This document shows positions 1 through 6,939 of a DNA stretch of 13,397 nucleotides, one piece after another. Origin of the DNA: VRUE01 sp046733275 (GTDB taxonomy: Bacteria > Actinomycetota > Thermoleophilia > Solirubrobacterales > 70-9); the NCBI GenBank assembly GCA_046733275.1, contig JBKPOW010000069.1, forward strand, positions 1 through 13,397. The letters run 5' to 3'. The first letter of the stretch is position 1. Each line of letters starts with the position of its first letter. The notes under the pieces are model-generated. The model was given only the letters and a program-made list of their open reading frames with translations. It made no database searches and was not told where the DNA came from. Made by a program: the position numbers and the translations under genes.

Positions 1-1
1 C

Positions 2-637
2 TCGAGCACGGTCCGCTATGAGGGAAGGCTGCGGACGATCGACGCGGTCAGGGAGGCCGGGCTGGAGACCTGTGTCGGCGGCATCCTCAACCTCGGCGAG
101 TCGCCGCGCCAGCGGGTGGAGATGGCCTTCGAGCTGGCCGAGCTGGAGCCGACCTCGGTGCCGATCAACCTGCTCAACCCACGCGAGGGGACCAAGTTCG
201 GCGACCGCCCGCTGATGGACCCGTGGGAGGTGGTCAAGTGGGTGGCAATCTTCCGCCTGATCATCCCCGGCGCCCTCTTCCGCCTCTGCGGCGGCAGGGT
301 GGAGAACCTCGGCGAGCTGCAGCCGCTGGCGGTGAAGGCGGGACTGAACGGCGTGATGATGGGCAACTTCCTAACCACCCTCGGCGCCGAGCCGGAGGAC
401 GACCGGGCGATGTTCGAGGAGCTGGGCCTGAACGTGGCGCGCCAGCCCGACAACGGCGCCAACCCGCGCCCCGACAACCGCTCCGGCTGGCTCGACGGCG
501 AGACCCCGGCGACGCCGATCGAGGAGCTGATCGACAGCCAGGAGGAAGCCAACTTCTGGGACCCCTCGACCCAGCTGCGGGTCGTCAAGAAGACGAAGAA
601 GCCGCCGCCCTACCCGGCCCGCCAGACAGCCGCATGA
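2..637 (+). CDS. bioB: Biotin synthase, C-terminal part (5' end outside window)
   Basis: Radical-SAM enzyme that inserts sulfur into dethiobiotin, the last step of biotin synthesis in the cytosol. 211 residues are visible in an open frame that enters from the left edge; the N-terminal CxxxCxxC radical-SAM cluster site is outside the window. Visible family signatures are ETCVGGILNLGES (its Cys matches the E. coli Cys188 ligand of the auxiliary FeS cluster), VPINLLNPREGT, and FRLCGGR, whose first Arg corresponds to the unusual E. coli Arg260 cluster ligand, followed by GNFLTTLGAEPEDD. After the usual end near ELGLN (about base 433) there is a tail of about 66 residues rich in Pro, Asp and Lys, longer than in E. 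coli BioB. The stop overlaps the bioF start as ATGA, so it is the promoter-proximal visible gene of a bioBFD operon. Family assignment is firm. Confidence 0.95.
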   Translation, partial: SSTVRYEGRLRTIDAVREAGLETCVGGILNLGESPRQRVEMAFELAELEPTSVPINLLNPREGTKFGDRPLMDPWEVVKWVAIFRLIIPGALFRLCGGRVENLGELQPLAVKAGLNGVMMGNFLTTLGAEPEDDRAMFEELGLNVARQPDNGANPRPDNRSGWLDGETPATPIEELIDSQEEANFWDPSTQLRVVKKTKKPPPYPARQTAA

Positions 638-1830
638 GCGAGGTCGCCGAGCGGTTGGAGGAGCTTCGCGGGAGCGGGCTCCACCGGCGGCTGCGCCTGG
701 TCGAAAGCCCGCAGGGACGGCGGGTGCTGCTCGACGGCCGGGAGGTGCTGCTGCTCTGCTCGAACGACTACCTCGGCCTCGCCGGCCGGGCGGAGGTGCG
801 CGACGCCGCCGCGCAGGCGGCGCTGCGCTGGGGCGCCGGCGCCGGCGCCTCGCGCCTGATCTCGGGCAACATGGCCCCCCACCGCCGGCTGGAGGAGCGG
901 CTCGCCGCCTTCAAGGGCTACGAGGCGGCGCTCCTCTTCGGCTCCGGCTACCTGGCCAACATCGGCGCGATCTCGGCGCTCGCCGGCCGCGACACGGTCG
1001 TCTTCTCCGACGAGCTCAACCACGCCAGCATCGTCGACGGCTGCCAGCTGGCGCGGGCCGAGACCTTCGTCTACCGCCACGCCGACGTCGAGCACCTCGC
1101 CTGGGGCCTGCGCCAGGCGCGCGGCCGCGCCTCGCTGATCGTCAGCGACGGCGTCTTCTCGATGGACGGCGACACGGCGCCGCTCGGCGATCTCGTGCGG
1201 CTCGCTCGCGAGCACGGCTGCAGGTTGATGGTCGACGAGGCGCATGCGACGGGCGCGCTCGGTCCCGGCGGCCGCGGCTCGGCGGCCGCGGCCGGGCTCA
1301 GCGGCGAGGTCGACCTGGTCGTCGGCACCCTGGGCAAGGCGCTCGGCTCCTACGGCGCCTACGTCTGCGCCGACGCCGAGCTGCGCGAGTACCTGCTCAA
1401 CACGGCGCGCTCCTTCATCTTCTCCACCGCGCTGCCGCCCCCCAGCTTGGCCGCCGCGACCGCCGCGCTGCAAGTGCTCGAAGTGGAGCCGGGCCTGGTC
1501 GAGCGGTTGAACGCCAATGCGGCGGCGCTGCGCGAGGGGCTGCGGTCCGCGGGCCTTGCGCCGGGCGGCGGACAGAGTCAGATCGTGCCGCTCGAGGTCG
1601 GCGACGCGGGGCGGACGATGGCGCTCTGCGAGCGGCTGCTCGAGCGCGGCGTCTTCGCCCAGGGGATCCGCCCGCCGACGGTGCCGGCTGGCTCCTCCCG
1701 CCTGCGCTTCAGCGCAATGGCGACCCACGAGGAGGCCGACCTGCGCGAGGCGGCACGGCTGGTCGGCGAGGCGGCGCGGGAAGTCGGCATCGCGTCGCGG
1801 CCACGGCGGGCCCTGCCGGTCGCCGTCTGA
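634..1830 (+). CDS. bioF: 8-amino-7-oxononanoate synthase (BioF)
   Basis: PLP enzyme of the alpha-oxoamine synthase family that condenses pimeloyl-thioester with L-alanine to give KAPA, the first ring-pathway step of biotin synthesis. 398 residues against 384 in E. coli. Seen: LCSNDYLGLA near the N-terminus, GAGASRLISGN, DELNHASIVDG with His130 (stacks on PLP), MVDEAHATGALG with Asp201, and GTLGKALGSYGAY with the Schiff-base Lys235; the E. coli equivalents are His133, Asp204 and Lys236. The ATG at 634 was chosen because it forms an ATGA overlap with the bioB stop and gives the normal N-terminal length. No clear Shine-Dalgarno precedes it, so translational coupling to bioB is likely. The same frame is open upstream to base 223, but that part is a shadow of bioB. 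Alternative family members (glycine C-acetyltransferase, 5-aminolevulinate synthase) are disfavoured by the bio context. Confidence 0.95.
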   Translation: MSEVAERLEELRGSGLHRRLRLVESPQGRRVLLDGREVLLLCSNDYLGLAGRAEVRDAAAQAALRWGAGAGASRLISGNMAPHRRLEERLAAFKGYEAALLFGSGYLANIGAISALAGRDTVVFSDELNHASIVDGCQLARAETFVYRHADVEHLAWGLRQARGRASLIVSDGVFSMDGDTAPLGDLVRLAREHGCRLMVDEAHATGALGPGGRGSAAAAGLSGEVDLVVGTLGKALGSYGAYVCADAELREYLLNTARSFIFSTALPPPSLAAATAALQVLEVEPGLVERLNANAAALREGLRSAGLAPGGGQSQIVPLEVGDAGRTMALCERLLERGVFAQGIRPPTVPAGSSRLRFSAMATHEEADLREAARLVGEAAREVGIASRPRRALPVAV

Positions 1831-1833
1831 GGC

Positions 1834-2472
1834 GTGGAGGGGGTCTTCGTCACGGGGACGGGGACCGAGGTCGGCAAGACCGTGGTCGCCGCGAGCATCG
1901 CTCGCTCGCTCGCCGCGGAGGGCAAGCGGGTCGCCGTCTTCAAGCCGACGGTCACCGGCCTGGACGACTACGCCGACGAGGGAGGCGGTACGGCTGCCCG
2001 CCCCGACCACGCCGTGCTCCGCGATGCCGCGGGCAGCACGCAGTCCGACGAGCAGATCGCCCCCTACCGTTACGGCCCACCGATGTCGCCCCACCTGGCG
2101 GCGGCACTGGCCGGCGAGCAGATCATGCCTGGGCGGCTGCTGGCGGTCGCGCACGACGCGGCGGCGGACGCCGACGCGCTTGTCTGCGAGGGCGTCGGCG
2201 GCCTGCTCGTGCCACTGACGCCCGACTACCTCGTCCGCGACCTCGCCGTCGACCTGGAACTGCCCCTGGTCGTCGCCGCCTCGCCCGGCCTCGGCACGAT
2301 CAACCACACCCTGCTGACGCTCGAGGCGGCCCGCTCCGCCGGGCTCACGGTCGACTCCGTCGTCCTCACCCCCTGGCCAGAGGAGCCCTCCCCGATCGAG
2401 CAGTCGAACCGCGCGACGATCGCCGCCCTGGGCCGCGTCAGGGTCGAGACGCTGCCGCGCCGCGACCTCTGA
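1834..2472 (+). CDS. bioD: ATP-dependent dethiobiotin synthetase (BioD)
   Basis: Closes the ureido ring: DAPA + CO2 + ATP gives dethiobiotin, the substrate of BioB. 212 residues, near the usual 220-230. The P-loop GTGTEVGKT spans residues 8-16 and starts right after a short beta strand, as in the family. Lys37 in VFKPTVTG matches the catalytic Lys37 of E. coli BioD. EGVGGLLVPL is the conserved carbamate/Mg loop, and GTINHTLLTLEAARSAGL is the family's second substrate-binding segment. The GTG start at 1834 is chosen because it places the P-loop at the normal distance from the N-terminus. It lies 3 bases after the bioF stop, with only a weak TGAGGC before it, so coupled translation is expected. 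The gene ends 10 bases from the 3' end of the convergent desaturase gene, leaving no room for a separate terminator. Confidence 0.94.
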   Translation: MEGVFVTGTGTEVGKTVVAASIARSLAAEGKRVAVFKPTVTGLDDYADEGGGTAARPDHAVLRDAAGSTQSDEQIAPYRYGPPMSPHLAAALAGEQIMPGRLLAVAHDAAADADALVCEGVGGLLVPLTPDYLVRDLAVDLELPLVVAASPGLGTINHTLLTLEAARSAGLTVDSVVLTPWPEEPSPIEQSNRATIAALGRVRVETLPRRDL

Positions 2473-2482
2473 CCGCTCTCGC

Positions 2483-3751
2483 TCAGGCGGGATGCTCGAG
2501 CTCGCCCCGGTATGGGCCCGGCTTGGGACGCTGGGAGCCGCCCGGGAAGGCAAGCCGCAGGATCGTCCGCTGCACCATGCCGAGCTGCTGGCCGAAGGGA
2601 CCGCTGTTGTAGGGGAGGCCGTAGCGCTCGCAGATGTCCTTCACCTGCGGCGCGATCTCGGCGTAGCGGGTGCTCGGCATGTCGGGGAAGAGGTGGTGCT
2701 CGACCTGGTAGCCGAGGTTGCCGCTGATGACGTGGAAGAGTGGGCTTCCCTCGATGTTCGCCGCGCCGACGAGCTGGCGCACGTACCAGCCCCCGCGACT
2801 CTCGTTCTCGACCTCCTCCGGGCTGAAGGTGTAGGTCTGGTCCGGGAAGTGGCCGCAAAAGATGATCGCGTAGGCCCAGACGTTGCGGATGATGTTGGCG
2901 GTGGCATCCGCCGACGCGGTGGACCGGTATGCGCCGGTGCCGCCACGCAGGGCCGCCTCGAGCGCGTGGGAGAGGCCGCTGCGACGCCTGCGGCGGAGAA
3001 GACCGCGGCGCTTTCGGCCGCCGCCGCGGCTGCGGCCGGCCTCGACCGCGGCGTCGAGGGCAGCCATCGCCAGCCCGCTGAGGAGCGGCCAGGCGATGTA
3101 GTCCTTGACGATCTGGCTCTTCGCCTTTTCGCGGATCCCCGCCAGCTCGCGCTTGAGCTGGGCCTTCGATTTCTTGCCGGTCCGTATCGCCTCGAAGTCG
3201 AGATCGTGCAGCGCCACCCCCCACTCGAAGAAGGCCGCCAGCACGAGGTTGTAGAACGGCTGGAGGAGGTAGACGGGATTCCACTTCTGGCGCGGGTCGA
3301 TGCGCATGATCTCGTAGCCGAGGTCCTTGTCCTTGCCGAGGATGTTGGTGAAGGTGTGGTGGACGTAGTTGTGCGAGTGCTTCCACGCCTCTGAGGTCGA
3401 AGCGGTGTCCCAATCCCAGGTCGAGGAGTTGATCTGGGGATCGTTCATCCAGTCCCACTGGCCGTGCAGGACGTTGTGGCCGATCTCCATGTTCTCGAGG
3501 ATCTTCGCCATCGAGAGCGTCGCCGTCCCCGCCACCCAGGCGAGCCGGTAGCGCGAGGCGAGCAGCAACACGCGCCCCATCACGGCGAGGCGCCGCTGCA
3601 TCGCGATCATGCTCTCGATGTAGCGGCGATCGCGCGTGCCGAGCTCGGCGAACACCCGGTCTTTGATCGTGTCGAGCTCGCGGCCCAGCTCGTCCAGCTG
3701 CTCCGGGGAGAGGTGGTTGAGGGGGCTGGCGGTCTCAGAGTGCAATTTCAA
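2483..3751 (-). CDS. Acyl desaturase, DesA3-like (membrane fatty-acid desaturase)
   Basis: Integral-membrane di-iron desaturase that introduces a double bond into acyl chains using O2 and electrons from a partner reductase; it closely resembles mycobacterial DesA3 (Rv3229c, a stearoyl-CoA delta-9 desaturase). The three histidine boxes are complete: HNVLH at residues 92-96, HNYVHH at 127-132, and QVEHH at 349-353. An additional GHFPDQ motif follows the last hydrophobic stretch. 422 residues from the TTG at 3751. That start is preceded by GGAGGG with a 5-base spacer and overlaps the reductase stop by 17 bases. An in-frame GTG at 3775 is the alternative but has no well-placed ribosome site. Residues about 227-271 form an insertion relative to DesA3 as I remember it, containing an arginine-rich run (about 240-257) with no frameshift visible. 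Second gene of a reductase-desaturase operon. Exact substrate and bond position cannot be told from sequence. Confidence 0.9.
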   Translation of the reverse strand: MKLHSETASPLNHLSPEQLDELGRELDTIKDRVFAELGTRDRRYIESMIAMQRRLAVMGRVLLLASRYRLAWVAGTATLSMAKILENMEIGHNVLHGQWDWMNDPQINSSTWDWDTASTSEAWKHSHNYVHHTFTNILGKDKDLGYEIMRIDPRQKWNPVYLLQPFYNLVLAAFFEWGVALHDLDFEAIRTGKKSKAQLKRELAGIREKAKSQIVKDYIAWPLLSGLAMAALDAAVEAGRSRGGGRKRRGLLRRRRRSGLSHALEAALRGGTGAYRSTASADATANIIRNVWAYAIIFCGHFPDQTYTFSPEEVENESRGGWYVRQLVGAANIEGSPLFHVISGNLGYQVEHHLFPDMPSTRYAEIAPQVKDICERYGLPYNSGPFGQQLGMVQRTILRLAFPGGSQRPKPGPYRGELEHPA

Positions 3752-4832
3752 TTGGTCCCTCCGGTGCGTTGACACAAGTACGGATCATTTCTCCCTCGTT
3801 GCCGTGAACCTCGCCGGTGCGAAGGTCGCGGACTTCGCCGGCGCAGAGCTTTCCCACGCAGGTGTGGCAGATGCCCATGCGGCAGCCGAAGGGAAGGACC
3901 GCGCCCGCTTGCTCGCCGCCGACGAGGATCGGCGTGCCGCCCTCGCACTCGGCCTCGACGCCGCTCTTGGCGAAGCGCACCCTCCCCCCCTCTCCCTCAC
4001 CGGGGTCGCCGCCGATCATGGGCTGGAAGCGCTCCATGCTGAGCAGCTCCTCCACTCCCTGCTGCCGCCAGTGCTCGCTCATCGCGTCGAGCATCTCGCC
4101 CGGCCCGGAGAGGAAGGCGCAGCGCCGGCGCCAGTCGGGGCAGACCCCGTCGAGGTCGGTGGGGGCGATGCGGCCCTGCTCGCCGGTGATCCGCAGCTGC
4201 AGGCGGTAGCCGCCGTGCGCCTCGTCGATCTCGCGCAGCCGATCGGCGAAGATCACGTCGTCCATCGCCCGGGCGGAGTGGATATGGACCACGTCGCGCA
4301 CCTGGTCGCTGCGGTGGAGACAGCGCAGCATGCTCATGATCGGCGTGATCCCGCTGCCGGCGCTGATGAAGAGGAGCTTGTCGGGAACCGGATCGGGCAG
4401 GACGAAGGTCCCTTCGACGCCGCCCAGCCTGACGATGTCCCCCGGCCTCGCCTGGCGGACCAGGAAGGGGGAGACCTTGCCGGTGTCGACCAGCTTCGGC
4501 GTGATGCTGATACAGCCGTCCGGCCGGCCGGGCTCCGACGTGAGCGAGTAGGCGCGCCAGTGGTGCACGCCGTCGATCACCACCCCGATCCGCAGGTACT
4601 GCCCCGGGCGATGGCCAGTCCACTCGTAGCCGGGACGGATCAGCACCGTGACCGTGTCGGCGGTCTCCCTGTCGATCCGCTCGATCCGCCCGCGCAGCTC
4701 GCGGGTCGACCAGAGGGGGTTGATCAGTTCGAGGTAGTCGTCGGGGAGCAACGGGCTGAACAGGGCGCGGACCGAGCGCAGGGCCCGCCGCCGCGCGGCA
4801 GGGACCTGGGGGGTAGCTCCGCGCTCAGCCAT
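3735..4832 (-). CDS. FNR-type NADPH reductase with C-terminal plant-type [2Fe-2S] domain; desaturase electron donor
   Basis: Single-chain electron-transfer protein passing electrons from NAD(P)H through FAD and a [2Fe-2S] cluster, most likely to the desaturase encoded directly downstream. The pair mirrors mycobacterial Rv3230c-desA3. 365 residues from the ATG at 4832. Domain order: FAD domain (about 45-145) with RAYS at 93-96; nucleotide domain (about 150-265) with AGSGITP at 158-164 and FLSGPGEML near 240; ferredoxin domain (about 283-365) with cluster ligands Cys317, Cys322, Cys325 and Cys353 (CX4CX2C...C). Cys330 is an extra nearby cysteine. A GTG at 4838 is an alternative start two residues earlier. 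Neither has a Shine-Dalgarno; TAGCAT 8 bases before the ATG hints at a very short leader. The first gene of its operon, divergent from bioA. Confidence 0.92.
   Translation of the reverse strand: MAERGATPQVPAARRRALRSVRALFSPLLPDDYLELINPLWSTRELRGRIERIDRETADTVTVLIRPGYEWTGHRPGQYLRIGVVIDGVHHWRAYSLTSEPGRPDGCISITPKLVDTGKVSPFLVRQARPGDIVRLGGVEGTFVLPDPVPDKLLFISAGSGITPIMSMLRCLHRSDQVRDVVHIHSARAMDDVIFADRLREIDEAHGGYRLQLRITGEQGRIAPTDLDGVCPDWRRRCAFLSGPGEMLDAMSEHWRQQGVEELLSMERFQPMIGGDPGEGEGGRVRFAKSGVEAECEGGTPILVGGEQAGAVLPFGCRMGICHTCVGKLCAGEVRDLRTGEVHGNEGEMIRTCVNAPEGPIEIAL
3757..3762 (-). promoter_or_regulatory. Ribosome binding site that decides the desaturase start
   Basis: On the minus strand GGAGGG sits 5 bases before an in-frame TTG (3751-3749), inside the last codons of the reductase gene. 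The only upstream in-frame start, a GTG at 3775, has GA-rich sequence about 16 bases away, too far for normal initiation. This favours a TTG start and coupled translation of reductase and desaturase. Confidence 0.6.
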
Positions 4833-4840
4833 CTGCACTA

Positions 4841-4846
4841 ATGCTA
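4841..4846 (-). promoter_or_regulatory. Possible -10 element for the reductase-desaturase operon
   Basis: TAGCAT on the minus strand fits TANNNT and lies 8 bases before the ATG at 4832, which would give a leader of only one or two bases. No convincing -35 hexamer is seen (TTCACA is present but 20 bases away). Weak call, supported by the AT-rich patch in a GC-rich genome and by similar spacings elsewhere in this window. Confidence 0.3.
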
Positions 4847-4860
4847 CATCGTTTTATGTA
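4845..4860. promoter_or_regulatory. Inverted repeat, candidate operator between reductase and bioA genes
   Basis: TACAT, 6 bases, ATGTA: a perfect 5-bp inverted repeat that overlaps the possible -10 box of the reductase-desaturase operon. A second short one, GTTC-TGT-GAAC, lies beside it at 4863-4873. Both sit in the most AT-rich part of the 148-base gap between divergent genes, a typical place for a TetR- or GntR-type lipid or biotin repressor. The regulator is not identified and short palindromes can arise by chance. Confidence 0.35.
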
Positions 4861-4980
4861 ATGTTCTGTGAACTCCCGCACGCTGGCAGGACGGTACCCG
4901 CCGCGGCCCAGGTCTAGACGGCCTTACCCGCGCCACAGCCGAACTCTCCCGCCGCGGCCACGTCTATGTTGATCGCGCCG

Positions 4981-6288
4981 ATGCCGGTGGACCACGCTCA
5001 GCTCGATCGCGACCACCTCTGGCACCCGTTCACCCAGCAGCAGGGTTGGGTCGAAGAAGAGCCCATGATGATCGAGCGGGCCGAGGGCGCGCAGCTGATC
5101 GACAGCGAGGGGCGTCGCTACATCGACGGCGTCTCCTCGCTCTGGTGCAACGTCCACGGGCACCGCCACCCGGGCATCGACGCGGCCGTGCGCGACCAGC
5201 TCGACCGCGTCGCCCACTCGACCATGCTCGGCCTCTCCCATCCCGGGGCGGCCGAGCTGGCGGCGAAGCTGGTCGAGCTGGCGCCGCCCGGCCTCTCGCG
5301 CGTCTTCTACTCCGAGTCGGGCTCGACCGCAACCGAGATCGCGCTGAAGATGGCCTTCCAGTTCCAGCAGCAGCGCGGTGGCCAGCACCGCCGCCGCACC
5401 TCCTTCGTCCACCTGCGCGACGCCTACCACGGCGACACGATCGGCTCCGTCTCGGTCGGCGGCATCGACCTCTTCCACGCCACCTACCGGCCGCTGCTCT
5501 TCCCCACCCACGCGGTCGAGCCGGGCGACGCCGGCGACCTGGAGCGCGTCCTCGCCAGCCACGAAGAGGAGATCGCGGCGCTGATCCTCGAGCCGCTGGT
5601 CCAGGGCGCCGCCGGGATCATCGTCCACCCGCCCGGGTACCTACGCGAGGCGCGTGAGCTCTGCGACCGCTACGGCGTGCTGCTGATCTGCGACGAGGTG
5701 GCTACCGGCTTTGGCCGCACCGGGACGATGTTCGCCTGCGAGCAGGAGGACGTCAGCCCCGACCTGCTCTGCCTCGCCAAGGGTCTCACCGGCGGCTACC
5801 TGCCGCTGGCGGCGACGCTGGCGACCGAGCGGATCTACGAGGGCTTCCTCGGGGCGCCGGAGGAGGCGCGCACCTTCTTCCACGGCCACACCTACACGGG
5901 CAACCCGCTCGCCTGCGCCGCCGCCCTCGCCAGCCTCGAAGCCTTCGAGCGCGAGCGCACGCTGGAACGCCTGCAACCGAAGATCGAGCTGCTGGGCGAG
6001 CTGCTCGACCCGGTCGCGGCGATGACCGAGGTGGCCGAGGTGCGCCGCCGCGGGGCCATGGTCGGCATCGACCTCGGCCGGCACGACCCCGCCCTCCGCC
6101 TGGGTCACCAGGTCAGCCTGGAGGCCCGCAAGCGCGGTGCGATCGTCCGCCCGCTGGGCGACGTCGTCGTCCTCATGCCCCCCCTCTCGATCTCCGAGGC
6201 CGAGCTGCGGCATCTGGTCGAGATAGTCGCCGCCTCGATCGAGGCGGCGTGCGCGTCTGCCTCCCTGTCGCTTGCAGAGGCTGCGTAG
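4981..6288 (+). CDS. bioA: DAPA aminotransferase (BioA family; BioK-like)
   Basis: Class III PLP aminotransferase converting KAPA to 7,8-diaminononanoate, the step between BioF and BioD. 435 residues from the ATG at 4981. That start aligns residue for residue with the E. coli BioA N-terminus (WHPF at 14-17 against WHPY); an ATG at 4966 would add five residues. Seen: GHRHPG, FYSESGSTATEIALKMAFQ, AYHGDTIG with Tyr149, CDEVATGFGRTG with Asp238, LAKGLTGGYLPL with the PLP Lys267, and GHTYTGNPLACAAAL. The E. coli SAM/KAPA-site residues Tyr17 and Trp52 are Phe17 and Leu54 here, and long stretches read like the B. subtilis lysine-dependent enzyme BioK, so lysine rather than SAM may be the amino donor (inference). 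No Shine-Dalgarno precedes either start. The gene lies apart from bioBFD, across the divergent desaturase operon, and its stop codon is part of the -10 box of the next gene. Confidence 0.92.
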   Translation: MPVDHAQLDRDHLWHPFTQQQGWVEEEPMMIERAEGAQLIDSEGRRYIDGVSSLWCNVHGHRHPGIDAAVRDQLDRVAHSTMLGLSHPGAAELAAKLVELAPPGLSRVFYSESGSTATEIALKMAFQFQQQRGGQHRRRTSFVHLRDAYHGDTIGSVSVGGIDLFHATYRPLLFPTHAVEPGDAGDLERVLASHEEEIAALILEPLVQGAAGIIVHPPGYLREARELCDRYGVLLICDEVATGFGRTGTMFACEQEDVSPDLLCLAKGLTGGYLPLAATLATERIYEGFLGAPEEARTFFHGHTYTGNPLACAAALASLEAFERERTLERLQPKIELLGELLDPVAAMTEVAEVRRRGAMVGIDLGRHDPALRLGHQVSLEARKRGAIVRPLGDVVVLMPPLSISEAELRHLVEIVAASIEAACASASLSLAEAA

Positions 6289-6291
6289 GCT
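6286..6291 (+). promoter_or_regulatory. -10 box for a leaderless Nudix gene, overlapping the bioA stop
   Basis: TAGGCT (TANNNT) followed by exactly 6 bases and the GTG start at 6298. The first three bases are the bioA stop codon. No Shine-Dalgarno lies before the GTG, so a leaderless transcript starting at or next to the GTG is the simplest reading. Confidence 0.5.
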
Positions 6292-6297
6292 GGCTGG

Positions 6298-6939
6298 GTG
6301 AGCGAGAGGAGACGAGGCCCGGCTGAGGCGCCCAATCTGGGGGAGCCGGCGGTGCCGCGGCCTTCGGCCTCGGTGGTGCTGCTGCGGCGCGGAGGGAAGC
6401 ACGGCGACCGGGCGCTGGAAGTGCTGCTGATGAAGCGGACCGAGAAGGCGAGGTTCATGCCAGGCGTCTGGGTCTTCCCCGGCGGGGGCGTCGACGAGTG
6501 CGACGGGGAGGGCGAGGTGGGCTACCGGGCCTGCGCGGTGCGGGAGCTGGAGGAGGAGGCGGGGATCGCCCTGCCCGAAGACGAGGAGCTGGTGCTGTTC
6601 TCGCGCTGGATCACGCCGGAGGTGGTCTCACGGCGCTTCGACGCCTGGTTCTTCCTCGCCCTCGCCCCCGCCCACACGCCGCCAAAGGCCGACGGCGTGG
6701 AGACGACCGAGGCCGGCTGGTTCGAGCCGCGGGCGGCGCTCGCCGCCCAGGAGGCGGGCGAGATGGTCCTCGCCTTTCCCACCATCCACCAGCTGAGCTC
6801 GCTTCTCCCCTACGGCACCGCAGCCGAGGCGATCGAGGAGCATCGCGGGCGCGAGGTCGAGCCGATCCTGCCCAAGGTGATCGGCACCAAGGAGGACCAC
6901 CGCGTCGTCCTCCCGGGCGACCCGGATTACCCGGCTTGA
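6298..6939 (+). CDS. Nudix hydrolase (NUDT7/NUDT19-like)
   Basis: Cytosolic hydrolase of a nucleoside-diphosphate-linked compound. 213 residues, no signal peptide or membrane segment. The Nudix box is seen as GGGVDE, an expanded spacer, then RELEEEAG at residues 82-89, which supplies the metal-binding glutamates. The extended spacer, the RWITPEVVSRRFDAWFFLA segment after the box and the large size recall human NUDT19-type CoA diphosphatases more than MutT, but substrate cannot be assigned. The GTG at 6298 is chosen for the TAGGCT box 6 bases upstream and because the domain begins near residue 20 (PRPSASVVLLRRG). Its last 13 bases overlap the 3' end of the convergent downstream gene. Confidence 0.85.
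   Translation: MSERRRGPAEAPNLGEPAVPRPSASVVLLRRGGKHGDRALEVLLMKRTEKARFMPGVWVFPGGGVDECDGEGEVGYRACAVRELEEEAGIALPEDEELVLFSRWITPEVVSRRFDAWFFLALAPAHTPPKADGVETTEAGWFEPRAALAAQEAGEMVLAFPTIHQLSSLLPYGTAAEAIEEHRGREVEPILPKVIGTKEDHRVVLPGDPDYPA

Noticed and set aside
223..633. N-terminal extension of the bioF frame upstream of 634
   Set aside because: It overlaps bioB in another frame and reads as Arg/Gly/Pro-rich shadow sequence; BioF homology begins after the ATG at 634.
2466..2492. Shared terminator between bioD and the desaturase gene
   Set aside because: Only a 4-bp CCGC/GCGG pairing is possible and there is no T run on either strand.
610..2553. 647-residue minus-strand open frame across bioF and bioD, and similar long frames opposite other genes (for example 2226-3458, 7794-8507, 8347-9168, 9373-10065)
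   Set aside because: They lie antisense to or in alternative frames of genes with clear families, have Arg/Gly/Ala/Asp-rich shadow composition typical of GC-rich DNA, and show no domain motif.
2935..3075. Compensated frameshift as explanation of the Arg-rich desaturase segment
   Set aside because: Reading the two other minus-strand frames through the segment gives no better match to the family, and the flanking family sequence is in one continuous frame.
4863..4873. GTTC-TGT-GAAC as a BioQ operator
   Set aside because: The half-sites point the opposite way from the BioQ consensus I recall (TGAAC-N3-GTTAC), so no specific regulator can be named.
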